From NCBI RefSeq assembly GCF_009017495.1, contig NZ_CP044991.1, positions 51,049-115,048 of the forward strand: 64,000 nt of DNA. The letters are read 5' to 3'. Of this stretch, positions 50,947 through 62,652 are shown one piece after another (within the stretch, counting starts at the first letter, position 1; every line of letters begins with the position of its first letter). The notes beneath the pieces were generated by a model that saw nothing but the letters and a program-made list of their open reading frames with translations, ran no database searches and was not told the origin of the DNA. Position numbers and translations under genes: made by a program. The DNA is from Deinococcus sp. AJ005 (lineage in GTDB: Bacteria; Deinococcota; Deinococci; Deinococcales; Deinococcaceae).

Positions 50947-51417
50947 CTAGTCTGCCGCCTTGCCCTGCTCTGCCTCGGCTGCCTGGGCTGCCGCCGCCGC
51001 TCTGGGAACTTGCCGACTGGCCTGACCTGCGTCCACCACTGCCTCGCCCGGTGTCAGCTTCTTGCTGGTGCGCTTCCGCTTTTTCTTCAGTGATTTTCGG
51101 AATTCCTCTGCGCGGGATTTGAAATCGATTTTGCCACTCGTGACGTCATCCTCGTAGGCGATCCCGGCTGCGCCGCGCATGGTGGTCAGCTCCAGTTGTC
51201 TGAGGGTCTCCTGGTGCCAGTTGGAAAACGTTTCGCCTTGCTGGGTCATCAGATCGCGGTACATGGACCCCCGAACGGCAAAGGACTTCTCGATGGGCAT
51301 GCAGTCGATCTCGCCTCCCTTCGCTGCTTCACGGAACTGCTGGATATACTTGACCTGAATCTTCGTCTCCATTTGCGCAATCAGGTCTGACAATTTCAAG
51401 AACCCAGTTTGTGTCAT
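50947..51417 (-). CDS. Hypothetical protein near the transfer genes
   Basis: A 156-residue protein with a charged, Lys/Arg-rich patch (KKKRKRTSKKL) and an Ala-rich tail; the first 90 residues are helical. Possibly DNA-binding. It is monocistronic, with its own operator-like arms and terminator. It shares a 12-base promoter element with the virB region. Confidence 0.55.
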   Translation of the reverse strand: MTQTGFLKLSDLIAQMETKIQVKYIQQFREAAKGGEIDCMPIEKSFAVRGSMYRDLMTQQGETFSNWHQETLRQLELTTMRGAAGIAYEDDVTSGKIDFKSRAEEFRKSLKKKRKRTSKKLTPGEAVVDAGQASRQVPRAAAAAQAAEAEQGKAAD

Positions 51418-51425
51418 GGCGCATT

Positions 51426-51460
51426 TTTAGCACAGATCTCGGCGGTTTGTCGGTGCTAAA
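51426..51460. promoter_or_regulatory. Inverted TTTAGCAC/GTGCTAAA repeat
   Basis: Eight-base arms (51426-51433 and 51453-51460) enclose 19 bases upstream of the gene at 51417. TTTAGCACAGAT in the left arm is exactly repeated at 36497-36508, in the divergent T4SS promoter. Confidence 0.5.
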
Positions 51461-51594
51461 GTCAAGATCTGATGTGCAATAGGACAGATCCAGAGCCTCG
51501 CCACTCTGGGTGCAACTCGCCTGACAGGCACCACTCAGGTTCAGGATTTTTTCTCAGGGCTAGAGGACACTGCGAATCGAGTTCGGGGGTGGGT

Positions 51595-51885
51595 ATGAAC
51601 GGATACAAGCGGGTCTGGGACAACACGCTGAAAAAACAGGTGTACGTTCACCGGCTGGTGGCGGCTCAGAGCCTGGGCCGCGCGCTGCTGCCCGGCGAGG
51701 TGATTCACCACCTGAACGGGGATAAACATGATCTGCGGCCTGAGAATCTGCTGACGCTGCCCAGCCAGGCCGCGCACATGGTGGTGGAGCATATCGAGCG
51801 CAAACGCTCGCGCGGGATGGCCCCCCTGTTTGAACTGGAACAGATGGTGACGGGGTCTGTGTGTCTGGTGCCAGAATTGGATTAG
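51595..51885 (+). CDS. HNH endonuclease
   Basis: A 96-residue protein from ATG 51595. HLVA-type start is followed by the HNH core VIHHLNGDKHDLRPENLLTL, with His-His and Asn as expected. Small stand-alone HNH enzymes occur in phages and plasmids. The longer frame to 51472 is not needed. Lone gene, no partner visible. Confidence 0.75.
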   Translation: MNGYKRVWDNTLKKQVYVHRLVAAQSLGRALLPGEVIHHLNGDKHDLRPENLLTLPSQAAHMVVEHIERKRSRGMAPLFELEQMVTGSVCLVPELD

Positions 51886-52509
51886 GCGGCGAGGTTTATT
51901 TGGGCCACTTGCAATGTCCGGCTGTAGGGTTCAATTTCCCTGATCCAGAGCAAGTCAGCCAGGATGGGATGCCGAGTACAAATGAACTTCCACAGGTCTA
52001 GGGGCGAAATGAGATTACGAACAGAGAATTACTCTAGTAATTTAAATTACATTTGAGCCTGGTGTCCTGAATGTTGAGGAGAACGCCCAGGGCAGCCCCT
52101 TCAAGATTTCCCTGCGGAAACGGAGGGAATGGCTCTGAAAGTTACTGTTCGTTTTCCCTGGAGCGACATTTATAAGGGATGCAGGCGAGCCTCCCAGAGT
52201 GAGATCTGGAGCCGGATCAAGTTGCGCGAGCATGGAGCAGAGGCAGCCGAAGGCCAGCCCCAGGTGGAAGCCCCCGCGCTGCACGACTCCCTGTTGGCAA
52301 ACGACTGTTCCTCGACAGTCCAGTGATGGAAGTACATCGTCCCCTGCACCTCCAGCGCCTCACGGTAGCCATGGGTGGGGTCCGGCAGTCTCGCAAACAA
52401 CGAGACACGCAGTTCGGGATCAGGCACATCCGCCCATTGATCCACTCTGTGTCGACTCTAAAGCCAATGGGAGAAGGGAACCTACCGCTTACTGGTCTGA
52501 GCTAAGAGG
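51886..52509. other. Gap with a possible gene remnant
   Basis: No firm gene. On the minus strand a frame from GTG 52445 reads VDQWADVPDPELRVSLFARL, then YFHHWTVEEQSF, which is protein-like for about 55 residues and then degrades; a TAGAGT -10-like box lies nine bases upstream. It may be a decayed gene. Confidence 0.35.
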
Positions 52510-52710
52510 TCATCTCAAGACTTGATGACTGCTGAGGACCTGAACGGCCACCATGACCAGCAGCAGCGCCCAGACCACCAGCACCGGCGGGGTCACGCCC
52601 TGACGGATTAACGAGGCCGTCTCCAAACAGTTGGCCCAGAACTCACATAACACCCGCCGAACCTGCGCAGCGCGTAAGTTTGAAATGAGAATTTCAGAAG
52701 CGAACGACAT
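52510..52710 (-). CDS. Small membrane-anchored protein
   Basis: A 66-residue frame from ATG 52710 with one hydrophobic C-terminal segment (PPVLVVWALLLVMVAVQVL). Weakly supported: no ribosome site seen. It is divergent from the ktrB operon, sharing the region with the TGGCCA operator. Confidence 0.35.
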   Translation of the reverse strand: MSFASEILISNLRAAQVRRVLCEFWANCLETASLIRQGVTPPVLVVWALLLVMVAVQVLSSHQVLR

Positions 52711-52746
52711 GGCCACACGATGCTCCCCCGCGTCAAGCATGTCACC

Positions 52747-52781
52747 TGGCCAAGTGGCTACACCCACTGGCCACCCGGCCA
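52747..52781. promoter_or_regulatory. Four-half-site TGGCCA operator, ktr copy
   Basis: Half-sites TGGCCA 52747, TGGCTA 52755, TGGCCA 52768 and CGGCCA 52776, i.e. spacing 8, 13, 8. The same four-site array with the same spacing lies at 60345-60379 between kdpF and the histidine kinase gene. It lies about 85 bases before the gene at 52866. Confidence 0.65.
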
Positions 52782-52865
52782 GTACAAAGAACACCGTCTT
52801 CAGCGCACGCTATGAAGATGAGCCTCACCCTTCGCTCTTCACGTCTGACTGCGCGGCTTCCGAAC

Positions 52866-53219
52866 ATGCAGTTCAAACTGACCACACTCTTGGCGCTGCC
52901 ATTGACCGTGGCGGTGATCTGGTCATGGATGAATCCACAACCTAGCGCACAGGATATTCAGGCGCGTCAGCAAGCACTGCGGGAGTGCAGCGAAGCCATC
53001 AGCACTCAGCAGCTCGCTGGACACCGACTGGACGGATTCCGGGTCCTTCCCTCCACTGTCGTCCAGACGGGAACCGTTCAGACAGGCATCAAGGTAACCG
53101 CCGATTACGCCGTCCGTGAAGGCGGTCCCGCCGGGTGGAACAGCGGTGACGTCATCCGGGTGCGCTGTCAGGTCCAGGGGGGTCAGGCTCAACTCCACCA
53201 GGTGGCTTCCCCCCGGTGA
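52866..53219 (+). CDS. Small secreted or anchored protein before ktrB
   Basis: A 117-residue protein from ATG 52866 with a hydrophobic N-terminus (FKLTTLLALPLTVAVIWSW) and a beta-rich rest (TGIKVTADYAV, RVRCQVQGG). Its TGA overlaps the GTG of ktrB (GTGA), so both are translated together. Possibly an accessory of the transporter. No family known. Confidence 0.55.
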   Translation: MQFKLTTLLALPLTVAVIWSWMNPQPSAQDIQARQQALRECSEAISTQQLAGHRLDGFRVLPSTVVQTGTVQTGIKVTADYAVREGGPAGWNSGDVIRVRCQVQGGQAQLHQVASPR

Positions 53220-54565
53220 CGCCACGCATTCGCCCGGCGTTGACCATCCGGAACCCGGTCCAAGTGCTTGTGCCGGGCGTGCTGGGTTTGATGCTCATCG
53301 GTACGCTGGGCCTGCTCTCTCCACTGGCCCACACTGCCCCGCTGAGCCTGGTGGACGCCCTGCTGCTGGCCACCAGCGCGGTGTGTACCACCGGACTCAG
53401 CAGCGTGAACGTGGCCGAGATCCTGACGCCTACCGGGCAACTGTGGTTGACCCTGTTGATTGAGGTGGGCGCGCTGGCCCTGCTGGTGCTGGCTTTCGGC
53501 TTCGTGGGACTGGGAAAGCAGGGCGTGGTGGGCCGCACCCAGGCACGGGCCGAACTGGGCATCGGTGCCGGACAGGACTTCCGCGCCTTGCTGCGCCGGG
53601 TGCTGACGCTGGCTCTGGGCATTCAACTTGCTGGTCTCATGCTGCTGCTCCCCGACATGATCCGGCTGGAGGGCACCGTGCAGGGAACGCGCTACGCCCT
53701 GCTGCACGCGGTCATGGCCTTCGGGAACGCAGGGTTTGGGATGTGGCCGGACGGCGTTGCCCGCCTGCTGCCTGCCTCGCTGCTGACCCTGATGGCCCTG
53801 GTGGTGCTGGGCGGCATTGGTTTCGTGGCCCTGGATGAACTCGAACGCCGTGTGCAAGTGCAGGTTCAGAGGGGCCGCCGTCCCCCCCGTCTATCCACAC
53901 AGACACGCATTGCGTTGCAGGTCATGGGCAGCTTGCTCCTCGCCGGGGCAGTGCTTTTTGCTGCCCTGGAATGGAACCACGCCGGAACGCTGGGGCCGCT
54001 GTCCAGCTCCGCCAAACTGCTCCACGCTGCTTTTCAGACCACCGTGGCCCGTTCAGCGGGCTTCGCCACACTGGATTACGGTCAGTTTGCCGCGCCCACG
54101 CTGCTGGTCATCATGGGCCTGATGTTCGTGGGGGGTAGCCCCGGCTCGACGGCGGGCGGCATCAAGACCACCACCGTCGCCGTGTTGCTCGCCGCGACCC
54201 GCGCCGCCCTGCGCCGTGAACAGGACGCCCGGCTGGCCGGACGGCGTATCCCCACAGCCATCCTGATGCGGGCGCTGACCGTCGTCACGCTGGCACTACT
54301 GGCGGTGGTCATGGGGACCGTTGCCCTGATGCTCACCGACGCAGGGCAACGGCCCCTGGCGCTGGCTTTCGAGGCGGTGAGCGCCTTGACCACCTCGGGC
54401 CTGAGCATCAACCTCACCCCTCAGCTTTCGGACAGCGGCAAGCTGGTCCTGGTGATCCTGATGTTCCTGGGGCGGGTGGGCTTTCTCAGCCTGCTGCTGG
54501 CCTTTCGCCCTGCACAACCGCAGGACATGCGCCTGCCTCAGGAACGCGATTTCACCGTGGGCTGA
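53216..54565 (+). CDS. ktrB: Potassium uptake protein, TrkH/KtrB family
   Basis: A 449-residue protein with the fourfold MPM plan of this family. Filter-like loops: ATSAVCTTGLSSV, MAFGNAGFGMW, TTVARSAGFATL and SALTTSGLSINL. Length is nearer KtrB than TrkH. No KtrA/RCK gene is next to it. It brings K+ into the cell down the membrane potential. It shares an operator array with kdp. Confidence 0.88.
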   Translation: MTPRIRPALTIRNPVQVLVPGVLGLMLIGTLGLLSPLAHTAPLSLVDALLLATSAVCTTGLSSVNVAEILTPTGQLWLTLLIEVGALALLVLAFGFVGLGKQGVVGRTQARAELGIGAGQDFRALLRRVLTLALGIQLAGLMLLLPDMIRLEGTVQGTRYALLHAVMAFGNAGFGMWPDGVARLLPASLLTLMALVVLGGIGFVALDELERRVQVQVQRGRRPPRLSTQTRIALQVMGSLLLAGAVLFAALEWNHAGTLGPLSSSAKLLHAAFQTTVARSAGFATLDYGQFAAPTLLVIMGLMFVGGSPGSTAGGIKTTTVAVLLAATRAALRREQDARLAGRRIPTAILMRALTVVTLALLAVVMGTVALMLTDAGQRPLALAFEAVSALTTSGLSINLTPQLSDSGKLVLVILMFLGRVGFLSLLLAFRPAQPQDMRLPQERDFTVG

Positions 54566-54584
54566 TGGTTTGGATGGCCAAATC

Positions 54585-55712
54585 TCAGTCCCGGCTGATC
54601 ACATGCACGTCCACGTTGCGCGTGCCGCTCAGCACCTGCTTGATGATATCGCCGCGCCACAGTTCCGCCCAGCGTGAGCGGCTCGTCTCGCCCATCACCA
54701 CCTGGGTGGCCCGCGAGAGCTGAACGTAACCGATCAATGCGGCGGCCACTCCGCCCGCACCGTCCAGCACCTCAAACTGGCCGCTCAGCGCCCCAGTCAG
54801 GGCGCGGTAGGTGTCCAGCAGACGCGATTGCTCAGGCGTGATACGTGGGCCGCGAATCGTCACCACATGCAGCGCCCCGTGCAACCGGGCGGCCAGTTGC
54901 CCGCCCCGGCGAATCAGGCGGCCAGCGCTCTCCTCGGCGGCGATGGCAACGACGACGATTTCCTGCACGCCCGGGCTGCCGGGCGGCGCAGCTTGCTCCA
55001 CCACGCTCGCCACCTGCCGCAGGGCGATCTCGCGCAGCGCGATCAGATTGGGTGAGGTGAAAAAGTTGCCTAGCGCCTGGTCAATCTTCTCGGGACCGTA
55101 CACGTGGCCCGCCTTCAGCCGGGCGCGCAGGTCATGCGGCGTCAGATCCACCAGCACCAGTTCGGTGGCCTCGCGCAGCACAGCGTCGGGAATGCGCTCA
55201 CGCACGCGCACGCCGGTCAGGCGGGCCACGGTGTCGTTCAGCGATTCCAGGTGCTGCACATTGACGGTGGACAGGACGGTGATGCCCGCTGCGAGCAGTA
55301 CCTCCACATCCTGCCAGCGTTTCTGGCGTTCGCTGCCAGGGGCGTTGGTGTGGGCCAGCTCGTCCACCAGCACGACTTCCGGGTGGCGGGCGAGCAGGCC
55401 GTCCACGTCCAGTTCGGTCAGTTCGGTGCCGCCGTAAGCGATGACGCGGCGGGGAAACAGGGGCAATCCCTCGGTGGCGCGGATGGTCTCGGGGCGTCCG
55501 TGCGTCTCCACCACGCCGATCAGGGCGTCCTCGCCGCGTGCCAGCCGCTCGCGCAACTCGCCCAGGGCCCGGTAAGTCTTGCCGACGCCCGCTGCCATGC
55601 CGATGAAGACCTTGTGGACGCCGCGCTGGGGGGCAGACCCCTCGCCCTGACCGGGCAGGGTCAGGCGCTGCGGTGATGAGCGCTCAACAATGGGCAGCTC
55701 GGCGTCCGGCAC
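54585..55712 (-). CDS. kdpD: KdpD without histidine kinase (sensor plus USP domain)
   Basis: A 375-residue protein starting GTG 55712. It has the KdpD N-terminal domain with GMAAGVGKT (38-46), VVETHGR, VLVDELAHTNAPGS and STVNVQHLESL, then a universal-stress-like domain to the end. The transmembrane, HisKA and ATPase parts of full KdpD are missing. It follows kdpC with a four-base gap. A separate kinase is encoded from 60418. The split suggests it works as a regulatory input to that kinase. Confidence 0.88.
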   Translation of the reverse strand: MPDAELPIVERSSPQRLTLPGQGEGSAPQRGVHKVFIGMAAGVGKTYRALGELRERLARGEDALIGVVETHGRPETIRATEGLPLFPRRVIAYGGTELTELDVDGLLARHPEVVLVDELAHTNAPGSERQKRWQDVEVLLAAGITVLSTVNVQHLESLNDTVARLTGVRVRERIPDAVLREATELVLVDLTPHDLRARLKAGHVYGPEKIDQALGNFFTSPNLIALREIALRQVASVVEQAAPPGSPGVQEIVVVAIAAEESAGRLIRRGGQLAARLHGALHVVTIRGPRITPEQSRLLDTYRALTGALSGQFEVLDGAGGVAAALIGYVQLSRATQVVMGETSRSRWAELWRGDIIKQVLSGTRNVDVHVISRD

Positions 55713-55716
55713 GGCG

Positions 55717-56346
55717 TCAGCGTCCAGTTCCGGGGGCCGCCGCGTCCAGCGCCAGATTCAGCTTCAGCACGTTGACGCCCACGCCGCCCAGCCCCAGCGC
55801 CCCACGCTCGGTAGCGGCGGTGATCAGCTCGCGCACTTTTTCCTCGCTCAGACCACGCGCCTGCGCCACCCGCGCCACCTGAATCGCGGCTCCAGCAGGA
55901 CTGATGTGGGGGTCAAGGCCACTGCCGCTGGCCGTCAGCAAGTCGGCGGGAATCTGGGTAGAGGCAATGTTTTCACGTCTGGCAATTTCGGTGGACAGTT
56001 CCTGAACCCGTTTCCGTAACTCTGGGTTGCTGGGGGCAAAGTTGCTGCCTGAAGCGTTGACAGGATCATAGCCACTGCCAGCCGCGCTGGGCCGCCCGAT
56101 AAAGTCGCCCGCGCCGCTGAACGTCTGGCCGACGAGCGCGGAACCGACAACCTGACCATTGCGCGTAATTAGGGAGCCGTTGGCCTGCGCCGGGAACAGA
56201 CTTCCGGCCAGCAACGTGGTCACGGCGGGGTACGCCAGCCCGCACAGAAGGAGCCACAGCAGGGCGAAGCGCAGCCAGGTGGAGAAGCCGGGTTGAGGCG
56301 TGGTGTCGGCGGGGACAGTAGTAGCGGGGGTTAAAGGGATAGTCAT
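55717..56346 (-). CDS. kdpC: Potassium-transporting ATPase subunit C
   Basis: A 209-residue protein from ATG 56346, with AGGAG eight bases upstream. One N-terminal membrane helix (LRFALLWLLLCGLAYPAVTTLLAG), then GRPSAAGSGYDPVNASGSNFAPSN and DLLTASGSGLDPHISP, all KdpC marks. It stabilises the KdpFABC pump. Confidence 0.93.
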   Translation of the reverse strand: MTIPLTPATTVPADTTPQPGFSTWLRFALLWLLLCGLAYPAVTTLLAGSLFPAQANGSLITRNGQVVGSALVGQTFSGAGDFIGRPSAAGSGYDPVNASGSNFAPSNPELRKRVQELSTEIARRENIASTQIPADLLTASGSGLDPHISPAGAAIQVARVAQARGLSEEKVRELITAATERGALGLGGVGVNVLKLNLALDAAAPGTGR

Positions 56347-56374
56347 AGGCAAACTCCTGTCAGTAAAAAAGTGA

Positions 56375-58449
<2,075 letters not shown>

Positions 58450-58453
<4 letters not shown>

Positions 58454-60141
58454 TTCTGGACTCCAGTGATGGGAGAGGAAGGTTGGCTCAGCGTCAGTTG
58501 CTCGGCCACTGGCCCCAGCACCAGCGTGGGCGCGAAGTTCAGCAGTTGCAGCAGCAGCATCACGCTCAGCAGCATTCCGGCGAAGATGGGGGTGTCCACC
58601 CGCAGCGTGCCGCTCGTTTCTGGCGCGGCCTTCTTGGTGGCCAGCAGCCCGGCAATCGCCAACGGCCCCAGGATTGGCAGGAAGCGGGCCAGGATCAGCA
58701 CGATGGCGCAGGTGATGTTCCACCACGGCGTGTTGTCGCCCAGACCCTCAAAGCCGCTACCGTTGTTGGCGTAAGCGCTGTTGTACTCATACAGCACCTG
58801 TGACAGCCCATGAAAGCCGGGGTTGGAGTTCGCCGTGAACTGCGGCAATGCCACCGTCGCCGCCGTGAAGCCCAGCACCAGCAGCGGCTGAAGCAGGATG
58901 ATCAGGGAGGCCAGCTTGATCTCGCGCACTTCAATCTTGCGTCCGAACAGTTCCGGCGTGCGGCCCACCATCAGGCCCGCGATAAAGACGGTCAGCACCA
59001 CGAAGATCAGCATGTTGATCATGCCCACGCCGATGCCGCCGTACACGTCGTTCAGGAACATCCCTAGTTGCGGAACCAGCCCGCCCAGCGGATTGAAGCT
59101 GTCGTGCATCCCGGCCACTGAGCCGTTGCTGGTCTGGGTGGTCAGGCTGGCCCACAGTGCGGTGGCGTCGGTGCCGAAGCGGACTTCCTTGCCCTCAAAG
59201 TTGCCGCCGGGTGCTGCCAGTCCAGAGAGAGCCGCGTTGGGCTGCCGCTCGGAAATGACCGCAGCGAAGGTCAGCGCCGCTGAGGTCACGCTCATCACGG
59301 CGATGATCGCCCCGCCGAAGCGGCGACGGTTCAGGAACAGGCCGGAGGCGAACACCAGACTGATGGGAAAGACGATCAGGCTGGTCATGGACAGCCAGTT
59401 GCTGACGGGGGTGGGGTTCTCCAGCGGCACCGAGGAGTTGGGGCCGTACCAGCCGCCGCCGTTGGTGCCGAGCTGCTTGATGGCCACCATCGCCGCGACG
59501 GGGCCGACGGGGATGGTCTGGGTGGTCACGGCTTTGCCTTCAACCGTCTGCGCCTCCACGAGCTGCGCCACCTTCGCGCCGCCGTAGGTGCTGGGAACGC
59601 CCTGAGAAGTGAGCAGCAGCGCCAAAATGAAGGCCGATGGCACCAGCACGCCCAGTGCGCGGGTCACATCCAGATAATAGTTGCCAACGTTCGTTTGCCC
59701 TTTCAGCCCGCGCAGCACGGCGAACAGGGCAGCCATGCCCACGGCGGGGGTCACAAATTGCAGGGTCACGATGGCGACGAGCTGCGAGAAGTAGCTCAGC
59801 CCGCTCTGGCCGCTGTAGTGCTGCTGGTTGGTGTTGGTAATGAAGCTGGCCGTGGTGTGCAGCGCGGTGTCCCAGCGCATGTTGGCGATGCCGTCAGGGT
59901 TAAGTGGGAGGACACCCTGCAAGACGTAGATCAGGTAGGCAACCACCCCCAGCAGCACGTTGGTGCCGATCAGCGCCGCGCCGTACTGCCGCCAGCCCAT
60001 GCCGCGCGAGGCGTCCACGCCGCAGACCCGTAACAGCCCCGCCGTGAAGCGTGAGGCGGGGGCCGCGTACAGCCGCGCAATCAAAAAGCCGAGTGGAACA
60101 GCCAGCCCGAAGGCCAGCAGGTAGGTCAGAACAATATCCAT
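58450..60141 (-). CDS. kdpA: Potassium-transporting ATPase subunit A
   Basis: A 563-residue multi-pass protein that binds and conducts K+. Filter-like segments include [29 protein letters not shown] and [15 protein letters not shown]. Length is normal. Starts one base before the stop region of a 27-residue membrane peptide gene; the order F-(x)-A-B-C-D is tight. Confidence 0.95.
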
Positions 60142-60142
60142 A

Positions 60143-60226
60143 TCAGAGGTTCTCCGGGAGTTTCAGCGCCCAGGCCACCACGCCGAACAGGGCCAGCAGG
60201 ATCAGTAACCCTAACAGGATGCCCAT
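60143..60226 (-). CDS. Second KdpF-like membrane peptide, 27 aa
   Basis: A 27-residue peptide, MGILLGLLILLALFGVVAWA, with a short charged/polar end, single membrane helix. It starts by TGATG coupling at the kdpF stop and stops one base before kdpA starts. Looks like KdpF in size and style. Could be a second F subunit or the principal one. Confidence 0.6.
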   Translation of the reverse strand: MGILLGLLILLALFGVVAWALKLPENL

Positions 60227-60306
60227 CAGAATTTTTCCGCACGCACGAGTGCGTAAAGGAGGTAGGCGGTCAGGGCCAGCACCAGCAGAAGCAGGAAGAC
60301 ATTCAT
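60226..60306 (-). CDS. kdpF: KdpF small subunit, 26 aa
   Basis: A 26-residue single-helix peptide ending ALVRAEKF, close in style to KdpF of other bacteria, whose ends read like YALINAEAF. First gene of the kdp operon. Stabilises the KdpABC complex in the membrane. Confidence 0.75.
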   Translation of the reverse strand: MNVFLLLLVLALTAYLLYALVRAEKF

Positions 60307-60344
60307 ACCTGCTTATGCTGCGCCGCCGCCATCCCGCCCACCAT

Positions 60345-60379
60345 TGGCCAGATGGCCAGTCGGACTGGCCATGTGGCCA
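60345..60379. promoter_or_regulatory. Four-half-site TGGCCA operator, kdp copy
   Basis: TGGCCA at 60345, 60353, 60366 and 60374 (spacing 8, 13, 8). The whole 39-base block is nearly palindromic about its centre. It lies between kdpF and the divergent kinase gene, so a protein bound here could control both. See the copy at 52747-52781. Confidence 0.75.
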
Positions 60380-60417
60380 ATCGCCACCGTACCTTTTTCA
60401 AGTAGCCTCGGAGGAAG

Positions 60418-61956
60418 ATGCGAGAATTTCTGCGCCTGCTGTTCGCGCCGCCCAAACTGCCGCTGGGCGACAGCACCCTGTGGGGCGTGTGCCTGAGCGC
60501 ACTGGCCGTGGTGTTGCTCATTGATTTGCTGACGCCCGCCTCGCTGGTGGTAGGCACACTGTTGACCGTGCCGATTGCGCTGGCCGCGCTGGGAACGTCG
60601 CGCCGCCCGGTGGTGATCCTGACGCTGCTGGGCGTGGCGGCCTCGCTGCTGGCCGCCGTGGAGAACGCGCTGGAGGACGGCTTTTCCAACGCCGATCTGT
60701 CCAACCGCGTCGTCAGCCTGCTGGCGATCCTGCTGGTGGGCGGGCTGACCCTGCGCTCCCGTGACGCCTCCGAACGTGCCCTACAAAACGCCGAGGACGA
60801 ACGCCAATTGCGGCGCGAACGTCTGTTGCGCCGTCTGGCCGAGGACATGGGAGGCCCGCTGGGTCAGGCCGAATTCGTGTCGCGCGCTGCCGCTGCCCTG
60901 CAACACCTGACCGGGGCGCTGAGTGTGGAGGTGGGCGCGGTGGAAAAGGCGATCCTGCGCCATCCCTATGCGTTGACCCTTGCCCCGGGGCTGAAAGCAG
61001 ACGATCACCGCTCCCGGCTGGACACCCGATTGCCTCTGGAGTATCTGGCCCAGCCAGTGGGCGCGGGCGACGTGTGGGCGGCGGAAGGTGGGGCCTTCGT
61101 GCTGGCACGGCTGCGGCGTTCGGAGGACAGCGACCTGCTGCTGATCCTCCACCGTCCTGAAACCCCGCTGGCCCTGACGGTTGAAGCGGTCTCTGCGCTG
61201 CAACCCCTGCTGGAGCGCACCGCCCTGCTGGATGATCTGCGCGTTCAGCGCGAGCAGGTCAGCGAACGCGGCGAACTGCTGCGCGATCTGGTCTATGCCT
61301 TCTCGCATGACCTCCGCACGCCGCTGCTGGCCAACGCCATGAATATGGAAGCGGCTATGCGCGGCGCATACGGCCCGCTGCCGGAGGCTTACCGCGCCAC
61401 CCTGGGAAACGGTCTGGAGTCCAACGCCACACTGCTTGCCCTGGCCGAGAAGCTGCTGCTCGTAACCAAGTACGAGAGCGGCGAAACCGATGACGAGATG
61501 GATGATGTCAACCTGCGGGCACTGGCGCAAAGCGTGTTGGAGGACCTGCGTCCGCGCATTGAGGCCAGTCGCCTCACCGTAGAGCGTGACCTGCGGGCCG
61601 TGCGGCTGTGGGGCCGCCCCCACGATCTCAGACGCGCGATTCAGAACCTGCTGGACAACGCGGTCAAGTTCAGCCCGCCCGGTACGACGTTGCGCCTCTC
61701 TTTGACCGAGGAGGACGGCGAGGCTACGTTGAGTGTGCAGGACGAGGGGCCAGGAGTGTCCTCTGCCCGTCAGCCGCAACTGTTTCAGCGTTTCCGGGGC
61801 GGGGGTGCGGGCAGTGGCACGGGGCTGGGCCTGTACCTGACCCGCCGGATAGCGGAGGCCCACGGCGGGAGCGTTCGCTACACCCGCACAGGTCAGAACC
61901 GCAGCCTTTTCACCCTGACCCTGCCCGTGACCGGAGAGACGCCCCATGTCGGATGA
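60418..61956 (+). CDS. Sensor histidine kinase, KdpD C-terminal half equivalent
   Basis: A 512-residue protein with GGAGGAAG before its ATG. Four hydrophobic segments lie in residues 20-112, a GAF-like region to about 275, phosphorylated His297 in FSHDLRTPL, then N-box NLLDNAVKFS, G1 DEGPGV and G2 GTGLGL. Topology and place make it the counterpart of the missing C-terminal half of KdpD. Overlaps the response regulator gene by 11 bases. Confidence 0.88.
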   Translation: MREFLRLLFAPPKLPLGDSTLWGVCLSALAVVLLIDLLTPASLVVGTLLTVPIALAALGTSRRPVVILTLLGVAASLLAAVENALEDGFSNADLSNRVVSLLAILLVGGLTLRSRDASERALQNAEDERQLRRERLLRRLAEDMGGPLGQAEFVSRAAAALQHLTGALSVEVGAVEKAILRHPYALTLAPGLKADDHRSRLDTRLPLEYLAQPVGAGDVWAAEGGAFVLARLRRSEDSDLLLILHRPETPLALTVEAVSALQPLLERTALLDDLRVQREQVSERGELLRDLVYAFSHDLRTPLLANAMNMEAAMRGAYGPLPEAYRATLGNGLESNATLLALAEKLLLVTKYESGETDDEMDDVNLRALAQSVLEDLRPRIEASRLTVERDLRAVRLWGRPHDLRRAIQNLLDNAVKFSPPGTTLRLSLTEEDGEATLSVQDEGPGVSSARQPQLFQRFRGGGAGSGTGLGLYLTRRIAEAHGGSVRYTRTGQNRSLFTLTLPVTGETPHVG

Positions 61957-62578
61957 GGTGATCCGCATTCTGCTGGTGGAAGATCACGCCTTCACCCGCG
62001 ATGGTCTGCGGGCGACTTTGAATCTGGAAGCCGATCTAAAGGTGGTCACCGAGGCCCGCAGCGGCGAGGAAGCCCTGGAGCAACTGGTTGGGACGGAGGT
62101 GGATGTGGCGGTGGTGGACATCGGCTTGCCTGGCATGGACGGCATCCAGACCGCCGCCGAGATTAAACGCGGCTGGCCGGACGTCAAAATCGTGATGCTC
62201 ACCGCCCACAATCTGCGCCAGGAGGTTCTTGCCGCCCTGGCTTCTGGAGCGGCGGCTTACTGCCTGAAGAGTGCGAAACCTGAACTGCTGTTGCTGGCGG
62301 TGCGGGCTGCGGCGGCAGGCAGCGCGTACCTGGATCCACAGGTGGCCCATCATGTCCTGGGCAGTGTGCGTACTCCGGGGACGGCTCCACTGCTGACCCC
62401 ACGCGAGCTGGAAGTGTTGCGTTTAATCGCCGACGGCATGCCCAACAAGGACATTGCCACCGAACTGGGCGTCAGCATGAGCATGGTCAAGCTGTACGTG
62501 CAGGATCTGCTGGTCAAGTTGCAGGCGGCAGACCGCACCCAGGCAGCAGTCAAGGCTTTGCGGCAAGGCCTGCTCTAA
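61946..62578 (+). CDS. NarL/FixJ-type response regulator
   Basis: A 210-residue protein. Receiver domain with Asp58 in VVDIGLPGMDG, Lys in CLKSAK; C-terminal LuxR-type helix-turn-helix (LTPRELEVLRLIADGMPNKDIATELGVS). The usual Kdp regulator, KdpE, is OmpR-type with a winged helix, so this is a swap of output domain. It is the best candidate to bind the TGGCCA arrays. Confidence 0.9.
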   Translation: MSDEVIRILLVEDHAFTRDGLRATLNLEADLKVVTEARSGEEALEQLVGTEVDVAVVDIGLPGMDGIQTAAEIKRGWPDVKIVMLTAHNLRQEVLAALASGAAAYCLKSAKPELLLLAVRAAAAGSAYLDPQVAHHVLGSVRTPGTAPLLTPRELEVLRLIADGMPNKDIATELGVSMSMVKLYVQDLLVKLQAADRTQAAVKALRQGLL

Positions 62579-62652
62579 AGACTTCGTCGGACGAGGACCA
62601 GAATCTGATCGACTTGCATAGAACTGGTCTGTCATGCCAACTCAGAGCCGTG

